The notes: a model not told the origin generated them from the letters alone. DNA of 64,000 nucleotides from JAPLKX01 sp035530195 (GCA_035530195.1 DATKVG010000128.1:1-64000), one strand, 5' to 3'; shown: positions 50,286 through 60,091, numbered from the stretch's first letter. Numbers and translations: made by a program.

Positions 50286-51719
50286 ATGAACAAGCGGACA
50301 ATTTCACGACGCCATTTCCTGGCCGGTGCGGCGGCTGCCGGTGCGGCCGTAAGCCTGTTCCCCGGGCGGGTGCTGGGGGCGAACGAGCGGGTCAACATCG
50401 GCATCATCGGGCAGGGCGGAAAAGGCAGCGCCCATTTCGCCGATTTCAGCAAAGTGCCTAACTGTCAGATCATTGCCGTGTGCGACGCCGACAAAAAGGC
50501 GCTGGCAAAACCGCAGGTGCCGGAAAGCGTGAAGCGGTTCCAGGACCTGCGCCAGTTGCTCGAAATGAAAGACATCGACGCGGTCGTGATCGCCGCGCCT
50601 GACCATTGGCATTGTTTAGCGGCGATCCTCGCGTTCCAGGCGGGCAAACACGCGTACGTCGAGAAACCGGTGAGCCACTACGTGTGGGAAGGCCGGAAGA
50701 TGGTCGAGGCGGCCCGCAAATACAACAAGATCGTTCAGGCGGGTGTGCAGCAGCGGTCGTGCCCGGCCGTGCAGGAATGCGCAAAAGATGTCCAGGCCGG
50801 GGCATTCGGCAAAGTGCTTTGGGCACATTGTTACAAGACGGACTCGCGCAAGCCTATCGGGAAGGTGGACGGGCCGCAACCCGTGCCCGAGACGGTCGAT
50901 TACAACCTGTGGGCGGGCCCGGCGCCGATGTCGCCGGTGATGCGCAAGAGTTTTCACTACGACTGGCACTGGCAGTGGAACTGGGGCACCGGCGAGATGG
51001 GCAACTGGGGCGTGCATTACCTCGACGACCTGCGCCACATCCTCGGGTGGGACGACGTCCCCACCAACGCGATGGCAGCGGGCAACCGGTGGTGGGACGA
51101 CGACGGCGAGACGCCCAACATGCACATGTGCCTGATGGAACACAAGGGCGTGAAGGTCGTGATCGACATCCGCAATATGGCCGACCCGGGCCGCGGCGGC
51201 GACGAGGGCGCCGTGTATCTCAAAAGCCGCGGTGGAAACTACATCATGTGCGAAGGCGGGCACATCGCCATCTCGCGCGGCGGCGGCAAGGTCTTCGATA
51301 AAGACGGCAAGATGATCAAGCAGTACAAAGGCACCGGCGGCGCGGGCCACGACGTAAACTGGATCGAAGCCATCCGCGCAGGCTCAAACAAGACCCTCGC
51401 GGCCGAGATCGAAGTCGGCCACCAGAGCACGGTGCTATGCCACCTGGCCAACCTGTCATGGCGCGTTGGCAATGCGACTACCATCGACGAGATCCGCGAA
51501 AACGCCAAGAACCACGAGGATGCGCTGAACACGATCGAACACATGATGGTGCAGCTCGATAACAACAAGGTCGACCTCAAGGCTAAACCGTGGATCGCCG
51601 GGCCGAAACTCACTTACGACACGAAGGCCGAGAAATTCACCGGCGACCACGCCGACCACGCCAACAAATTCATCCGGCTCCCGTGCAGAGCCCCGTTCGT
51701 CGTGCCGGAACAAGCCTAG
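50286..51719 (+). CDS. Tat-exported Gfo/Idh/MocA family oxidoreductase
   Basis: A 477-residue protein with a Tat signal (TISRRHFLAGAAAAGAAVSL) and Rossmann motif NIGIIGQGGKGSAHFADF. AAPDHWHCL and the EKPVSHYVWEGRKM segment mark the nucleotide-binding domain. HYDWHWQWNWGTGEMGNWG in the C-terminal domain is typical of the long exported forms found in Planctomycetes and Hydrogenedentes. It acts on an unknown sugar. It lies downstream of the GH36 gene, and both may serve galactoside use. ATG 50286 gives the Tat signal. Confidence 0.9.
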   Translation: MNKRTISRRHFLAGAAAAGAAVSLFPGRVLGANERVNIGIIGQGGKGSAHFADFSKVPNCQIIAVCDADKKALAKPQVPESVKRFQDLRQLLEMKDIDAVVIAAPDHWHCLAAILAFQAGKHAYVEKPVSHYVWEGRKMVEAARKYNKIVQAGVQQRSCPAVQECAKDVQAGAFGKVLWAHCYKTDSRKPIGKVDGPQPVPETVDYNLWAGPAPMSPVMRKSFHYDWHWQWNWGTGEMGNWGVHYLDDLRHILGWDDVPTNAMAAGNRWWDDDGETPNMHMCLMEHKGVKVVIDIRNMADPGRGGDEGAVYLKSRGGNYIMCEGGHIAISRGGGKVFDKDGKMIKQYKGTGGAGHDVNWIEAIRAGSNKTLAAEIEVGHQSTVLCHLANLSWRVGNATTIDEIRENAKNHEDALNTIEHMMVQLDNNKVDLKAKPWIAGPKLTYDTKAEKFTGDHADHANKFIRLPCRAPFVVPEQA

Positions 51720-51793
51720 GGTTATATTTAACGCTGAGGCGCAGAGAGACGCATGTCCCTCTGCGCCTTCTGCTTAATGAAAGGTGTGGCAGA

Positions 51794-51838
51794 GTGGACA
51801 CAGTGGACTTTGTGGACACGGTGGACATTGTGGACAAG
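51794..51838. repeat. 9-bp-period tandem tract
   Basis: Five imperfect copies of gtggacatt directly upstream of the pseudogene, with the same unit type as at 30637. Confidence 0.8.
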
Positions 51839-51862
51839 CAAAATCGGCGGGGAGCGAGCGTG

Positions 51863-52855
51863 ATGTGGCGCTTGGACGCTGTTTTAGTTTCAGCGGTTTT
51901 TGTACTGGCCGCTACGATTTCCGCAGCTGAGGAATTATTAGTTGATGCGGGGTATGCGCGAGGTTTCAATGTTACGGCAGCGCGGCATCCGGCTGCGAAG
52001 ATCGAGTTGGGGCCGCTGCGGTTTCCGGAGGGGCCGGCGGGGGGCCGGTGTGGCGGCTGGCGCAGTGGGAATCGCGGCATTTGATCGAGCCGCGGGTGTT
52101 CGCGGCGGCGGATGACGGCAAGTGGGTTGCGGAGACGCTGGGGAAACGGGTGGTGGTCGAGCAGCTGCCGAAAGGGACACCCCCCACAACTGCCGGGGGG
52201 CGTCCCGACGGGATCTTGCTCGAGGTGAACGGCGGGGCCGAGTACGGCGGCCATTACCGGCGGATGGGCGAGTTCTGGCCGCACCTGTTGATCGAGCAGA
52301 AGTTCGATCCGCCGATCCAGGTGGCGACTGCGGGCGAGTTGCGGCTTGGGCTGGAGTTTCGGGTGGTGCGTTGCGGGGTCGTGCCGGGGATGGAGTCGGG
52401 GCTCGACCCGGGGTTACATACGGCGTAGATTTCCGCGTATTTCACCGTACACAGCGTGAGGGACGGCCAGCCCAACCCGGACGAGATGTTTTGGTTTGGC
52501 ATCCCGCTGTTCGACACGCGGCACGAGGTCCCGCCGGGCCGCTATGCGCTGGATACAGCGCCGCTGTATCCAGCGCCGCTGGATATCGCCCCGGGCGGCG
52601 GCGGCAAGTTCATCTGCAACCTGGACGGCAACCGGTTCTGGCAAGGCAACACGGTCTACTATTCAACGCCGCGCCAACTCAGAACCGCCCGACTCATGCT
52701 CTACCTCCACCTCATCAGCCGCTACGACCAGACCGGGCAAAAGTTCACGGCATTTCCCAAAAATCGATTCGATCTTCAAGCTGCGCCCGCGCCTGCTCGA
52801 GGTCGACAAAAAATGGATCTACACGCCGCCCGCCGGAGACGAGTGGTACATGTGA
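51863..52855 (+). pseudogene. decayed secreted-protein gene with three lesions
   Basis: The signal peptide MWRLDAVLVSAVFVLAATIS opens frame 2. The frame shifts in a G-run near 52035-52045 and continues as VWRLAQWESRHLIEPRVF in frame 1. A TAG at 52426-52428 interrupts it. Reading resumes in the same frame (ISAYFTVHSVRDGQPNPDEM) and shifts back to frame 2 in an A-run near 52755 (KIDSIFKLRPRLLEVDKKW), ending at 52855. An R5 palindrome is inserted in frame at 52174. The product family was not recognised. Homopolymer shifts could be sequencing errors, but the stop codon is independent evidence of decay. Confidence 0.7.
52174..52206. repeat. R5 33-bp palindrome inside the pseudogene
   Basis: Arms gggacacccccc and ggggggcgtccc around acaactgcc. 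It gives the empty-site sequence for the R5 copy broken by the MITE-like element at 9268. It is read in frame as T-P-P-T-T-A-G-G-R-P. Confidence 0.85.
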
Positions 52856-52890
52856 TGGAAGTGCTCGGTGCTCAGTGTGAAGTTGACCGG

Positions 52891-52925
52891 TGGATCAGAC
52901 GGATCCGACCGATCCGACGGATCAG
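52891..52925. repeat. 9-bp-period tandem tract
   Basis: About four imperfect copies of gatccgacg between the pseudogene end and the first ECF-CnaB gene stop. Confidence 0.7.
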
Positions 52926-52950
52926 AAACAGGGCAGCGTTCCGCAACTTG

Positions 52951-55900
52951 TCAGCGAAGCGCGGGATGCACCGCCGGCTCCAGGCTGATCTGCACTTCGT
53001 GTTCCTGCCCCGCTTCCACCAATACGCGCGCCGTCCCTTCATAATATTGCTCATCCAAGAACCGGTGCGCCTTCACGTCATACTCGCCCGGAGGCAATCC
53101 GCCCATCCGGAACTCGCCGGTCTCGTCACAGCCGGTTTGCGCATAATTTATCTGTCCGCTGTCCGCCGGCGTCACCTGCAGCCACGCACCCTCCATCTCC
53201 ACCGTCCCATAGATCGTGCCGAACATATTCGGCAACTCGGCGAGGTCAACCGTGACCTCCGTCATTTCGCCTGCGGTCACCACCGCGCTTACAATACCCA
53301 ACTGCCCCCGGTCCCGTGTCCTCATCATGATTTCGTACGGCCCCGCCGGCAGCCCCCGCCAGTCTGGTCCGTCCCAGGCATTGTACGCCTGCGCCCCAGC
53401 ATCGGCGTTCGCTTGGCGGCACACCGTTGACACCGGCTCGCCCAGGGCTTCGGGATTCAGAAGTTGGACGACCAGCCGGCCCTCGGGCGCCAGGCGGATT
53501 GTCACCGGCCCGGTGTTTCCTGCTACAAGCGCGGGCAGAATCTGCGTCCCGTACCCCTCATGCCATGCCACCAGCCCCACGGTTTCGCCCGGCGTGAGGG
53601 GATCCAGCTTGAATTGCCCCTCATTATCCGTCTTGGCATCTACACACGTCGCGTAGCCGAGCGTGTCGCGGCTGTCTTCTCGCAGCACACGCGGATTGAA
53701 ATACGGCGGCGCGTAGGCGCAGAGGCGTGCACTCGGCACGGCCGCACCGGTCCGCTCCTCCACCACGCGCCCCGTGAGCTTCGCCCCGCGGCTCAGCTTG
53801 ACCACCACATCTTGGATGCTCCCCCCCTCCGGCATCTCCAACCGCGCCGTTTGCTCCGGCGCGTAACCTTTTGCGCTTACGTCGAGGCGTACCGCCGGCG
53901 GCGCGACCTTATCCAGCACGAAAGCCCCGTCTTCAGAGTTCACCGGCGTCCACTCACTCTTGTACTCCGCCACACCTTCCGGCGTTGGGTACAAACGCAC
54001 ATGACGGACCCGGTACTCCGTGACGGGCTCGCCCGTGGCCGCGTCAATCACACGGCCCGCCACGGTCCCAAACCCGTATACCACCAACTCCACGTCCGTC
54101 GCGCCCACCGCCACTGCATCCTGGCGGGCCCACTGGTAACCGTTCGGATACGCAGTGACCGTGCACTTGGTCACGTCCCCTAGCGACGTGAACGCAAACC
54201 GGCCGTCGTCGCCGGTCTGGGTTTCCTCGTTAACGGGTCGCTCCTCCGGGTAACTTGATGCAGTCACGCGAACGCCGCCTACTGGTTTCCCGGAACTGTC
54301 GACCACCCGCCCGCTGACGACGCCGGGGGAATTTCGGTTGAGCGTGACCACGAGATCCGTGAGGTTATGCGCGGGCATCGTAAAGTCAAACTCGGGGGTC
54401 GCGTAGTTCACGTCCTTTTTGTAGATCCACAACGTGTACTCGCCGGGCTCCACGTGTGCGAATGAAAATCGGCCGTTTGTGGCGCTTTTCGCGCGCTCGC
54501 CCCGGCCCCCGTAGAAACACACTTCCGCGCCCGTAATCGGCGATCCGGCCTCGTCGCGCAACAAACCTTCCAGCCGGTTGCCCGCGCCCAGATGGACGTC
54601 TACTCCATCCACACCGTTTAAATCCGCCAGAGTTACCGGCGCCGACGTTTTAAATGCAAAGTCCTCGTGCTTCGCAAGCACGGTATATGTGGGTTCGGTC
54701 GGCAGGCCGCGGAACTGGTAGCGGCCATCTTCTTGCGTTTTGAGTTCTTCATAATTGAAATAATTGGGCCACGGCATCAGACACACGCGCGCATCCGCCA
54801 GCGGAACGTCTCGCCCCTCATATACCGTCCCGGAAATCGATCCGCCCCGTTCCAGCCGAAAGTCCACGCCCGTCATCATCTGTCCGCTTCGTAGCGTCAC
54901 CTCTTTGGGCGGCTCCCGGTAACCCGGAAAGACATAATCGGTCGCGTTTTGGACGCATTGGAAAAAGCACTTGACTGGAAACAGATCCACAAACTGGTAC
55001 TGCCCCGCCGCATCGGTCTTTGCGGCCCGGTTGTCATGAAACACCTCCAGCATGTGCCACGCGGTTTGCTGGAGATTAATCTCCGTCCTAAACTGACCAA
55101 ACGCGAACTCACCCAGCGTCATCGGAAAATCAGGAATCGGGTCGCCGGTGGAATTGTCATACACCCGCCCGCTGATGCTCGCCATCGGCTCCAGCGCCAA
55201 CTCGCCCACATCTCCTTCCGCACCAACATCCGCCCGGCTGGCAAGGCCCACGCCCGATTTGAATGCGTGCAACACGAACGTCCCCTCGGGCAACGCTTCG
55301 AAACGGAACTGGCCCGTGGCGTCTGTCTTGACGTTTGCGGTCGCGTCATGCCCCACGCCCACCACCACGTCGGCGTCGGCCACGGGTTGCCCGCCCTGGT
55401 CAACGACGCTGCCGACTAAGCCGGTAGCGGATGCATTGGCCGCCTGGCCAGTCTTCCGCGCGGCGGACGTGTCATGCGCCGGCGCAGAGGTCGTGACGGG
55501 TTTGACGCCTTGTTGCGCAGAATCAGGCGCTGACGCCGCCACCCGTGGTGCGCCAGGCGCGGCCGGAAGCCCTCCTCGTTTGACTGCGGCGACCGACACA
55601 ACCGCCGCTATCAGTATGAGCACCCCACCGGCCACAGCAAGTTTCAACAAGCCCCCGCTTGCCGCCAATGCCGCCGCGCCACCCGTGGCGCCGCGAGACC
55701 CCGCCAACGCCAGTCTTCCCAGCGCCGCCGTAAGAGCCGCCGGGGCCGCCATGGCCGACTTACCCGCCAGCATGCCGGCCAACACGGCCGCGCCGACGGA
55801 AATCCCGCGGCGCCTGAGGTGTTTCCGCGTCGATTCGATGCCGCGGGCGATCCGTACATTCACCGTCGTCCGCGACAGGCCCAGCGCTTCCGCCACCGCC

Positions 55901-56325
55901 ACCAATGACCGGCCTTCCAGAAAGTGCAGTACAATGGGTTGCCGCAGTTTCTCCGGCAGCGCCGCAATGGCCTCGTCCACGTACTGTTGCACGTCTTCCC
56001 ACCCCGGCTCCGCCGGCGCCGCCAACTCCTTTGCGTACCGTTGCTCGCGCGCCACCCGGCGCAGTTGAGACTTGCGACGGTTGATGGCGTGGTTTGTTGC
56101 CACCACATACAGCCACGGGCCCAGCGGCTGGCGCCTCCTCGGCGCTTTTTGCGCCAGCGACAGAAAACACTCCTGTGCCGCGTCTTCCGCGTCGGTGTCG
56201 TTTCCCAATACGCGTCTGCACGTGGCGTACACCAATCCTGCATAACGTCCCGCAACTTCCGCAAACGCCTGCGCGTCACCCGAATCGCGCCAGCGTTCCA
56301 GCAAAGTCGCATCCCCTGAGTGCAT
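52951..56325 (-). CDS. ECF sigma factor fused to TM helix and CnaB-type repeats (1)
   Basis: A 1124-residue fusion. Residues 10-70 are sigma region 2 (GNDTDAEDAAQECFLSLAQK) and residues 115-170 region 4 (PIVLHFLEGRSLVAVAEALG, then LSRTTVNVRI). A transmembrane helix spans about 225-248 (LLKLAVAGGVLILIAAVVSV). The rest is extracytoplasmic: many carboxypeptidase-regulatory/CnaB-like beta-sandwich repeats (GLVGSVVDQGGQPVADADVV, GSISGTVYEGRDVPLADARV). The transcription factor part would be tethered to the membrane and may be freed by proteolysis. ATG 56325 has GAGGAGGT upstream. It is a tandem paralog of the next gene. Confidence 0.88.
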   Translation of the reverse strand: MHSGDATLLERWRDSGDAQAFAEVAGRYAGLVYATCRRVLGNDTDAEDAAQECFLSLAQKAPRRRQPLGPWLYVVATNHAINRRKSQLRRVAREQRYAKELAAPAEPGWEDVQQYVDEAIAALPEKLRQPIVLHFLEGRSLVAVAEALGLSRTTVNVRIARGIESTRKHLRRRGISVGAAVLAGMLAGKSAMAAPAALTAALGRLALAGSRGATGGAAALAASGGLLKLAVAGGVLILIAAVVSVAAVKRGGLPAAPGAPRVAASAPDSAQQGVKPVTTSAPAHDTSAARKTGQAANASATGLVGSVVDQGGQPVADADVVVGVGHDATANVKTDATGQFRFEALPEGTFVLHAFKSGVGLASRADVGAEGDVGELALEPMASISGRVYDNSTGDPIPDFPMTLGEFAFGQFRTEINLQQTAWHMLEVFHDNRAAKTDAAGQYQFVDLFPVKCFFQCVQNATDYVFPGYREPPKEVTLRSGQMMTGVDFRLERGGSISGTVYEGRDVPLADARVCLMPWPNYFNYEELKTQEDGRYQFRGLPTEPTYTVLAKHEDFAFKTSAPVTLADLNGVDGVDVHLGAGNRLEGLLRDEAGSPITGAEVCFYGGRGERAKSATNGRFSFAHVEPGEYTLWIYKKDVNYATPEFDFTMPAHNLTDLVVTLNRNSPGVVSGRVVDSSGKPVGGVRVTASSYPEERPVNEETQTGDDGRFAFTSLGDVTKCTVTAYPNGYQWARQDAVAVGATDVELVVYGFGTVAGRVIDAATGEPVTEYRVRHVRLYPTPEGVAEYKSEWTPVNSEDGAFVLDKVAPPAVRLDVSAKGYAPEQTARLEMPEGGSIQDVVVKLSRGAKLTGRVVEERTGAAVPSARLCAYAPPYFNPRVLREDSRDTLGYATCVDAKTDNEGQFKLDPLTPGETVGLVAWHEGYGTQILPALVAGNTGPVTIRLAPEGRLVVQLLNPEALGEPVSTVCRQANADAGAQAYNAWDGPDWRGLPAGPYEIMMRTRDRGQLGIVSAVVTAGEMTEVTVDLAELPNMFGTIYGTVEMEGAWLQVTPADSGQINYAQTGCDETGEFRMGGLPPGEYDVKAHRFLDEQYYEGTARVLVEAGQEHEVQISLEPAVHPALR

Positions 56326-56351
56326 AACCGACCTCCTCGACGATTCTAACC

Positions 56352-56374
56352 CATTCTGCCTATATAACAGCGCC
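56352..56374 (-). promoter_or_regulatory. conserved upstream motif of ECF-CnaB gene 1
   Basis: A 23-bp sequence identical to 59919-59941 (core tctgcctatataacag on the plus strand). It starts 27 bases upstream of the start codon. Identity in an otherwise divergent spacer suggests a shared promoter, perhaps recognised by these sigma factors themselves. Confidence 0.65.
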
Positions 56375-56532
56375 AATGCCGGTTCTGATCAGAATAATCT
56401 GCAGCGCAACAATCACAAGAATTTGTGGAACAAATGGAAAGCTGGTTGGCTCAATTCCAGCTTAGGCACAAGGCCGACTTCGCCGAAGTGGCCCTCGCTT
56501 TAGCGCCTCTTGCGTCTCTTGTGGTAAGCTTC

Positions 56533-59500
56533 TTACCGCAGCGCGGGATGGACAGCCGGCTGCATTTCGATTTGCACTTCGCGTTCCTGACCTGCCTCTA
56601 CCAATACGCGGGCCTGGCCCTCGTAATCCTGCTCGTCCGAAAACCGGTACGCCTTCACATCATACTCGCCCGGCGGCAACCCGCCGATCCTGAACATCCC
56701 ACTCTCATCCGTGTACCCATAGGCATACATAGTGCGTTCACTTCCGGCGGGAGAGACATGTACGCTTGCCCACCCCAGCTCAATCACGCCATAAACACTG
56801 CCGAACGCCGCGCCCGCTGTCGCCAGGTCGGCGACTACCTCCGTGGTTTCCCCCGCCGCCACTTCCGCGCTAAGCACGCCTAACTGACGGCTGTCCGGCG
56901 TCTGAATTACGACTTCGTACTGTCCCGCCGGAAGCCCGCGCCACTCCGTTCCCGAATCGCCCTGATACGCACCGTCTACCTGGCGGCACCACGTCAGAAC
57001 CGGCGCGTCAATAACGTGCGCGTTCTCAACGCGGACTACAAGCCTTCCTTCGGGTGCCAGCCGGATATCTAAAGGCACGGCGCCTTTGCCGACAACGACC
57101 AGCGGCAGAATCTGTGTGGCGTAACCGTCATGCCATGCAACCACCCCCACCTTTTCGCCTGGCGTAAACGGGTCCAGCACAAATCTCCCATCGCCGCCAG
57201 CCATGGTGGATATGCACGTCTTCAGGTTCAAAACACCGAGGTTGTCCGATTCTCTTAGCAGCATCGAATTGAAATATGTCGGCGAATAAGCACGCACGCG
57301 CGCACCCGGCACCGCCGCGCCTGTCCGCTCGTCAATAATCCGTCCCGCAAGACTGGCGCCGCGGTTCAGTTTCAGCACCACATCTTCAATGCTGCCGCCC
57401 TCAGCCAATTCCAGGCGCTCCGTTTGTCCGGGGGCATAACCTTTTGCGCTCACCTCGATGCGCGTGGCCGGCGGCGCGACATCGCCCAGCTGAAAAGCCC
57501 CGTCTTCCGACTGCACCGGGAACCAATCCCTGTCGTACTCCGATTCACCACCCCATGTGCCAGGCCCGAACTGGACATGCAGGATGCGATACTCCGTCAC
57601 CGGCTCGCCGCTTCCCGCGTCAACCACCCGGCCCGACACCGTTCCAAATCGCTGCACCACAAGTTCGAGATCCGTCGTCCCCACCGGCACGTGGTGCTGT
57701 CGCACAAACGTATAGTTGCCGGGATAGGCGTCCACGGCGCACGTGTTCGCATCGCCAAGTTCTGTGAACTCAAACCGGCCATCTTCGTCCGTCACGGTTT
57801 CCGCGCTTGCAGATTTCCCGCTGGGCGTGCGCGTATCGCTGAATGCATTTACTCTAACGTCATGCAGCGGTTCCCCTGCGCTGGTTACCACCCGGCCCCG
57901 GATGACGCCCGGTGTGCTCCGGCTTAGCGTGATCACCAGGTCGAGCAGGTCGCCCGCCGGCATCGTGAAGGACAAATAAGGGCTTTCAAAACTCACCTCG
58001 TCCTTGCGCACCCACAACTTATAATTGCCCGGCGCCACGTGCGCAAACGAAAACCGCCCGTTCGAATCGCTCGTCCTGCTGCCGCCGTGGTCGCTGAAAT
58101 GGACGTCCGCTGCGGCAACGGGCGACCCCGTGTCGTCCAGGAGTGTTCCCTCCAGCTTGTAGCCCGACGTCAGGCGAAAATCAATGCCGGACACGGCGCG
58201 CGCATCGGTTAAAGCAACCGGCTCGCTCGTTTGGAGAGCATAATCCTTGTGTGACGCGGCGACCTTGTAGGTTCCTCCGGTCGGCAGGCCCCGGAACTCA
58301 TAAGCGCCATCCGCACCCGTTGTCACGCCTTCAAAGCCGAAGAACGAATGCTTCGCCGGGACCAGTTCCACCCACGCTTTTTCCAGCGCAACGCCCCGGT
58401 CATTCAATACGGTCCCCGAAATCGATCCGCCCCGCTCCAGTGCCAAATCGACGCCCATGAGGGTTTCGCCCCGCCGCACGACAATCTCCTTCGGCATGTC
58501 GCGCATGCCGGGGAAAACATACTCGCCGTCTTTTTTCTCCTCCGGCCAATAGCCGTATTTTGCCGCAAGCAGATCCACGATTTCATACATGCCCGCGCCG
58601 TCGCTCTGGCCGTACCGGTGCCCTTCCTGGAATGACTCCAGCATGACGCGCGCGCTGTTAAGCAAATCATTGTCTATCTGGAATTGCACCAGTTGAAACG
58701 TCAGATGTGGAATGCCTTCCCCGCTGGCTTTATCGTAGACTCGCCCGCTGACTCTGCCCAGCGGCTCAAGCGTCAAATCACCAAGGTCTCCTTGCGACGG
58801 AACGTCCTCGAGACTCGCAAGGCCAACCGCTGACTTGAATGCATGCAGCACGAACGGGCCCGCCGGCAAAGATTCGAAACAGAACCCGCCCGATGCATCG
58901 GTCTGGACGCCCGCCGTCTTTTCGTCGCCCACCCCCACTACCACTTCCGCGCCAGCCACCGGCCCGCCGTTATCATCAACAACGCTGCCGACAAGCGCAC
59001 CCCCGGCCGCCAAGACGTCCCCGTCGTCTAACGGCGCACTGGACGAATCCTCAGCAGGCGCTGAACCCGCTACGGCTGCTGTCGCCTCGTCCGCAGCCAC
59101 GGCGGGTACAGCAACGGGAGTGACCGCCCCAACCCCAGTCTCCGCGCGCAAATTAACCACAAACACGGCAGCCGCCAATATGAAAAGCACCCCACCCACC
59201 CCGGCAAGCTTCAGTGCAATACCGCCCGCGGCCACGACCGCCGCGCCGCCCGCAGCGCCTCGCGTCCCCGCCAACGCAAGTTTCCCCAGCGCCGCAGTCA
59301 GACCCGCCGGAGCGGCTGTGCCTGTTTCAGCACTCAGCATGGCGGCAAGCGCAACCGCGCCCACTGAAATCCCGCGCCGCTTCAGTTGCTCCCGCGTCTC
59401 TTCAATTCCCCGGGCGATTCGCCCGCTCACCGTCGTCCGCGGCAATCCCATCGCTTCCGCGACCGCCGCCTGCGAACGACCCTCAAAGAAATGCAGCACG

Positions 59501-59892
59501 ATCGGCTGGCGCAGTTTATCCGGCAGCGCCGCAACCGCCTCGTCCACGTACTGCTGCACATCATCCCAATCCGCTTCCGCCCCCCTCACCGTCTCCTCCG
59601 CATACCGATGCTCGCGCGCAACCCGGCGTACCTGCGACTTTCGCCGGTTTAGCGCCGAGTTTGTCGCCACAACGTAAAGCCACGGACCCAACGGCTGGCG
59701 CTTCTTCGGCGCCTTTTGCGCCAGCGACAGAAAACAATCCTGCACCACATCCTCGGCGTCGCTGTCGTTACCCAAAATACGCCGGCACGCGGAGTACACC
59801 AGCCCCGCATACCGCGCCGCCAGTTCCGCAAACGCTTGCGCATCCCGTTCCTCGCGCCAGCGTTCCAGCAACACCGCGTCCCCTGAGTGCAT
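56533..59892 (-). CDS. ECF sigma factor fused to TM helix and CnaB-type repeats (2)
   Basis: A 1119-residue paralog of the gene at 52951 with the same order: sigma region 2 (GNDSDAEDVVQDCFLSLAQK), region 4 (FFEGRSQAAVAEAMGLPRTT), helix at about 226-248 (IALKLAGVGGVLFILAAAVF) and CnaB-like repeats (VGSVVDDNGGPVAGAEVVVG, GSISGTVLNDRGVALEKAWV). Both end in the same PAVHPALR tail. The ATG at 59892 matches the paralog start. A GTG one codon earlier is possible. GAGGAG lies upstream. Tandem duplication is recent enough to keep domain order but the repeats have diverged. Confidence 0.88.
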   Translation of the reverse strand: MHSGDAVLLERWREERDAQAFAELAARYAGLVYSACRRILGNDSDAEDVVQDCFLSLAQKAPKKRQPLGPWLYVVATNSALNRRKSQVRRVAREHRYAEETVRGAEADWDDVQQYVDEAVAALPDKLRQPIVLHFFEGRSQAAVAEAMGLPRTTVSGRIARGIEETREQLKRRGISVGAVALAAMLSAETGTAAPAGLTAALGKLALAGTRGAAGGAAVVAAGGIALKLAGVGGVLFILAAAVFVVNLRAETGVGAVTPVAVPAVAADEATAAVAGSAPAEDSSSAPLDDGDVLAAGGALVGSVVDDNGGPVAGAEVVVGVGDEKTAGVQTDASGGFCFESLPAGPFVLHAFKSAVGLASLEDVPSQGDLGDLTLEPLGRVSGRVYDKASGEGIPHLTFQLVQFQIDNDLLNSARVMLESFQEGHRYGQSDGAGMYEIVDLLAAKYGYWPEEKKDGEYVFPGMRDMPKEIVVRRGETLMGVDLALERGGSISGTVLNDRGVALEKAWVELVPAKHSFFGFEGVTTGADGAYEFRGLPTGGTYKVAASHKDYALQTSEPVALTDARAVSGIDFRLTSGYKLEGTLLDDTGSPVAAADVHFSDHGGSRTSDSNGRFSFAHVAPGNYKLWVRKDEVSFESPYLSFTMPAGDLLDLVITLSRSTPGVIRGRVVTSAGEPLHDVRVNAFSDTRTPSGKSASAETVTDEDGRFEFTELGDANTCAVDAYPGNYTFVRQHHVPVGTTDLELVVQRFGTVSGRVVDAGSGEPVTEYRILHVQFGPGTWGGESEYDRDWFPVQSEDGAFQLGDVAPPATRIEVSAKGYAPGQTERLELAEGGSIEDVVLKLNRGASLAGRIIDERTGAAVPGARVRAYSPTYFNSMLLRESDNLGVLNLKTCISTMAGGDGRFVLDPFTPGEKVGVVAWHDGYATQILPLVVVGKGAVPLDIRLAPEGRLVVRVENAHVIDAPVLTWCRQVDGAYQGDSGTEWRGLPAGQYEVVIQTPDSRQLGVLSAEVAAGETTEVVADLATAGAAFGSVYGVIELGWASVHVSPAGSERTMYAYGYTDESGMFRIGGLPPGEYDVKAYRFSDEQDYEGQARVLVEAGQEREVQIEMQPAVHPALR

Positions 59893-59918
59893 CACAAGTC
59901 TCCTCGCAGATTGTAGCT

Positions 59919-59941
59919 CATTCTGCCTATATAACAGCGCC
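59919..59941 (-). promoter_or_regulatory. conserved upstream motif of ECF-CnaB gene 2
   Basis: Identical 23-bp match to 56352-56374, at the same distance from the start codon. Likely the promoter of this gene. Confidence 0.65.
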
Positions 59942-60013
59942 GACGGCCGTCTTCGACGAAAACACAGTAGGGCCGACCTCCAGCTCGGCCCGGGCGTTTC
60001 TTTGCTCTTTCTC

Positions 60014-60040
60014 CAGACTCCGGACTCCAGACTCCGGACT
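60014..60040. repeat. 7-bp-period tandem tract
   Basis: Four copies of cagactc/cggactc just before the terminator of the DUF3857 unit. Confidence 0.7.
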
Positions 60041-60091
60041 AAAAAGACGCCCCGCGCCGCCTGGGGAAGGCTAAACGGCGGCGCGGGGCGT
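60041..60091 (-). terminator. Rho-independent terminator of the DUF3857 unit
   Basis: A 15-bp perfect stem (acgccccgcgccgcc at 60047-60061 with its mirror at 60077-60091) followed on the minus strand by TTTTT. It ends the transcript of the genes at 60152-64000. Confidence 0.85.
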
